A program made the translations under genes and the position numbers. A model generated the notes under the pieces. The model saw only the letters and a list, made by a program, of their open reading frames with translations, was not told the DNA's origin and searched no databases. Positions 6,371-8,072 of a DNA stretch of 8,072 nucleotides are shown here, in pieces. Position 1 is the stretch's first letter. Every line of letters starts with the position of its first letter. Source of the stretch: Clostridiales bacterium (GTDB lineage: Bacteria > Bacillota_A > Clostridia > Peptostreptococcales > Anaerovoracaceae); NCBI GenBank assembly GCA_012510935.1, contig JAAZHB010000034.1:1-8072 (forward strand), in the 5' to 3' direction.

Positions 6371-7482
6371 AATCCTCTAATTTCGCATCCTGCGAAAGTT
6401 TTGCTCTTACAAAAATATCGATATTTCCATCCATTACGCTCTCGATATTGCTAACTTCTGTACCCGTTCTAGTATCCTTAACTAAGGTATAAGGCTGAAA
6501 AACGTAATTCCTTATCTGTGCGCCCCAAGTAGCCATACTCATATCGCCTCTTAGCTCGTTCAGATTATCCTTGTGCTCAGCCTCTGCAAGGGCTAGGAGC
6601 TTGGACGCTAGAATCTTCATCGCGGTCTCTCGATTGTATATCTGCGACCTTTCATTCTGGCAAGTAACCACGATATTTGTTGGAAGATGGGTAATTCTAA
6701 CCGCCGAGTCTGTCGTATTAACTGACTGCCCTCCGGCGCCGCTACTTCTATATGTATCAATCTTGATGTCTGATGGATTGATATTTACTGCAATATTGTC
6801 GCTCATTTCAGGAACGACATCGACAGCCGCAAATGAAGTCTGTCTTTTGCCCATAGAATTAAATGGCGAAATTCTAACCAATCTGTGGACTCCCGTCTCA
6901 CTTTTTAGAAAGCCGTATGCATTCTCCCCAGCAACTGAAATAGTGCAGCTCTTGATTCCTGCTGCAGTATCATTCTGAAGATCAAGCAACTTGGTCTTAA
7001 ACCCTTTCCTCTCGCAATATCTAAGATACATCCTTTGAAGCATTTCAGCCCAGTCCATTGCATCTACCCCGCCTGTTCCAGCATGTATTGATAGAATTGC
7101 GTTGCTATCATCATACTTTCCGTTAAGAAGAGTCTCCATCTTGAGATTCTCAAGCGCATCAGTCAGATTATTGAAGCTTTCGACAATGGACTTCGCTGAA
7201 GCCTCATCCTCAAGTTCTTCTGCAATTTCAATAAGCTCCGGAATCTCTGTCAGCCCGTCCTTGACATCTTCATAATCTGAGATCTTGTTCTCAATTCTTT
7301 TTTTCTCTTTAAGTACTTGCTGCGCTTCATCGGGGTTGTCCCAGAAGCCTTCCTTCTCAATCTTTCGATCAAGCTCTTCTTGCCTCTTGCTTAGACCATC
7401 GAGGTCAAAGATACCCCCTTACTTCCTCAAGCTTCTCTAGCTCAGCAGAAAGCATGCTTTTTACTTCATCAAGCTGTATCAT
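6369..7482 (-). CDS. prfB: Peptide chain release factor 2 (RF2), with programmed +1 frameshift
   Basis: RF2 recognises UGA and UAA stop codons and triggers peptide release on the ribosome. The gene is in two frames. Codons 1-25 (7482-7408) end at an in-frame TGA (7405-7407). A +1 shift that skips base 7407 continues from 7406 to the TAG at 6369-6371. The joined product is 370 residues (25 plus 345), normal for RF2. The stop-reading tripeptide SPF falls at 205-207 and the catalytic GGQ at 250-252, the same numbers as in E. coli RF2. Residue 246 is Ser. The N-terminal helical domain continues after the shift (DLDGLSKRQEELDRK, then FWDNPDEAQQVL). The ATG at 7480-7482 has AGGGAG 5 bases before it. 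An annotation that ignores the shift would start at an internal ATG (7139) and lose 114 residues. It is the first gene of the operon, under the promoter at 7522-7549. Confidence 0.97.
7404..7419 (-). promoter_or_regulatory. RF2 programmed +1 frameshift site
   Basis: The minus strand reads AGGGGGTATCTTTGAC. A Shine-Dalgarno-like AGGGGG (7414-7419) is followed by TAT, then the slippery CTT (7408-7410), the TGA stop (7405-7407) and a C that weakens termination. The same arrangement is the known E. coli prfB element. When RF2 is scarce the ribosome pauses at TGA and slips forward one base, so the cell makes more RF2; when RF2 is plentiful, translation stops after 25 codons. Confidence 0.97.
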
Positions 7483-7521
7483 ATGTTCTCCCTACTATAG
7501 TGTTTAATTCCCTAATATGTT

Positions 7522-7549
7522 ATTTTACCATACTATATGTTTATCGCAA
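7522..7549 (-). promoter_or_regulatory. Promoter of the prfB operon (extended -10)
   Basis: On the minus strand the -10 box is TAAAAT (7522-7527, five of six matches) preceded by TGG (7528-7530), which forms an extended -10. The -35 box is TTGCGA (7544-7549, four of six), with a 16-base spacer. Transcription would start near 7515, leaving a leader of about 33 bases before the prfB ATG. No other good promoter was seen between prfB and the hairpin at 7712-7768. Confidence 0.6.
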
Positions 7550-7618
7550 AAGACCTTAATAAGTTCCATCTATAGTTCCTTGGGTCCCCTGAATTTCTTA
7601 TTCGTCTATTGCCTTCAT

Positions 7619-7738
7619 TCTGGTATTTTCTATTCGGACAATGGTGACAAGTACTTATCCAAGCTGTTCTTCACACCAAATTCATCAATCACATTCTTTA
7701 AAAAAGCTACTGATGAAACTAAAAAAGTTACTAAGTGA
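7619..7738 (+). pseudogene. Possible 3' remnant of a cysteine-synthase-like PLP enzyme gene
   Basis: A plus-strand frame ending at the TGA 7736-7738 contains SGIFYSDNGDKYLSKLF (7619-7669). This resembles the C-terminal strand and turn of cysteine synthases, where a pattern like DNGERYLS is usual. The frame is open back to an ATG at 7517, but that part lies over the prfB promoter and shows no family features, so it is unlikely to be an intact gene. The last residues are low-complexity (TDETKKVTK) and lie in an imperfect direct repeat and in the left arm of the hairpin at 7712-7768. A short decayed fragment next to a terminator is the best reading. Chance similarity of a short peptide is a real alternative. 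Confidence 0.28.
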
Positions 7739-7768
7739 ATATTTCTCTTAGTAACTTTTTAGTTCATC
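7712..7768. terminator. Long hairpin, probable bidirectional terminator
   Basis: The arms 7712-7735 and 7747-7768 pair over 22 bases with two single-base bulges in the left arm and an 11-base loop. The core GTTACTAAG / CTTAGTAAC is flanked by an A run on one side and a T run on the other, so it can end transcripts arriving from either strand. It would stop dltD transcription (minus) before the prfB promoter, and it overlaps the end of the plus-strand remnant. The outer pairs (GATGAA / TTCATC) are more than a terminator needs. Confidence 0.65.
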
Positions 7769-7877
7769 TAAAACCTTTAGTAATAAAGTTAAGGCATATT
7801 AAAATGCTGTATAAATATAGTCAATTTTGACGCCATCAGCATTTAATAAACAATACATAAGAAGGGCCGACATACAA

Positions 7878-7922
7878 ACATACAATGCAAATTTAAAAAT
7901 TATATTATTTTGTATTGTATGT
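7878..7922. repeat. Inverted repeat spanning the dltD stop codon
   Basis: The arms 7878-7891 and 7909-7922 are 14 bases long and complementary except at one position, which is a G-T wobble if transcribed from the plus strand. The 17-base loop contains the dltD stop (7905-7907). There is no T run after it on the minus strand, so it is not a standard terminator. It may be an mRNA 3'-end stabilising hairpin or chance in AT-rich DNA. Confidence 0.4.
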
Positions 7923-8072
7923 AAAATGGTTAATAATTTTTTCATCACAATAAAGCCATCCCTTCCAGCCTAAATGCATACTATCGCAATAGAAATATGG
8001 TTCATATTCTTTATCTTTTAAATTGAGAGCTGAAAATTTATTTTCTGCACTTATTTGTTCAATTCTGTCATA
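7905..8072 (-). CDS. dltD: DltD, D-alanyl-lipoteichoic acid biosynthesis protein, C-terminal end
   Basis: This is the last 55 residues of a gene that enters from the right edge. The fragment contains EPYFYCDSMHLGWKGWLYCDEK, which I cite as two pieces: YCDSMH, the D-x-x-H catalytic pair of the SGNH-like DltD fold, and LGWKGW, the hallmark DltD C-terminal motif. DltD is a membrane-anchored extracellular enzyme that takes part in moving D-alanine onto teichoic acids, which lowers the negative charge of the wall. The usual length is about 390-430 residues, so most of the gene, and probably dltA-C, lie to the right. GC content counted by hand is about 27% (45 of 168), well below the prfB operon. 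The stop is TAA at 7905-7907. Confidence 0.85.
   Translation of the reverse strand, partial: YDRIEQISAENKFSALNLKDKEYEPYFYCDSMHLGWKGWLYCDEKIINHFTYNTK

Larger units (their letters stand above)
7483..7904. other. 422-base gap between prfB and dltD without a convincing gene
   Basis: This gap holds the prfB ribosome site (7488-7493), the prfB promoter (7522-7549), the possible cysteine synthase remnant (7619-7738), the long hairpin (7712-7768), a weaker inverted repeat (7802-7809 with 7837-7844, 8 bp, 27-base loop) and the left arm of another (7878-7891). From about 7690 onward the sequence is very AT-rich. I see no tRNA, no insertion sequence and no intact reading frame with a ribosome site. Confidence 0.6.

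Noticed and set aside
6571..6978. 135-residue plus-strand frame inside prfB, and a similar 135-residue frame at 1442-1849
   Set aside because: Both are antisense to strongly conserved protein-coding sequence, lack ribosome sites and show no family motifs.
7405..7407. In-frame TGA as evidence that prfB is a pseudogene
   Set aside because: The flanking bases are the exact RF2 frameshift element, and the joined frames give a full-length protein with SPF and GGQ at the expected positions.
7517..7738. 73-residue plus-strand reading frame as an intact gene
   Set aside because: Its first half lies over the prfB promoter, has no ribosome site before the ATG and no recognisable features. Only the last part resembles a known family, so it is listed as a possible remnant.
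7802..7844. 8-bp inverted repeat (AAATGCTG / CAGCATTT) with a 27-base loop, as a terminator or riboswitch
   Set aside because: The stem is short, the loop is long, no T run follows, and the surrounding sequence is AT-rich, so chance is likely.

Overview
The window reads as chromosomal DNA from a low-GC, Gram-positive anaerobe of the Clostridia type. The evidence is an AddB-type nuclease with iron-sulfur cysteines, a WalJ/YycJ metallo-beta-lactamase protein next to RlmH, a V-type ATPase operon, and the end of a DltD (teichoic acid D-alanylation) gene. Taxonomy is inferred from gene content only. All confident genes lie on the minus strand, so transcription runs from the right edge to the left edge.

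Right part (7483-8072): the last 55 codons of dltD enter from the right edge. They are followed by an AT-rich stretch without a convincing gene. It holds a long bidirectional hairpin (7712-7768), a possible remnant of a cysteine-synthase-like gene on the plus strand, and a good promoter facing prfB.

Middle (846-7482): a compact operon runs prfB - HAD phosphatase - addB - walJ/yycJ-like - rlmH - small membrane protein. The spacers are 12, 52, 7, 9 and 34 bases, and the operon ends at a hairpin terminator near 800-828. prfB (release factor 2) is split by the classic autoregulatory +1 frameshift: 25 codons, an in-frame TGA, then 345 codons in the next frame. The genes serve translation termination (RF2), small-phosphate hydrolysis (HAD), double-strand break processing (AddB), a nuclease-like MBL protein and 23S rRNA methylation (RlmH). 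They appear to be housekeeping functions sharing a transcript rather than one pathway.

Left part (1-735): a new promoter (707-735) starts a V-type ATPase operon. The 108-residue peripheral stalk subunit H comes first, overlapping by 14 bases the start of subunit I, which runs off the left edge. An 18-bp near-palindrome lies just downstream of the predicted transcription start.

I see no new multi-gene system. The points most worth a second look are the AddB whose Walker A motif is lost although the surrounding alignment is kept, the possible operator on the ATPase promoter, the hairpin and gene-remnant region near 7620-7770, and the sharp fall in GC content towards dltD.
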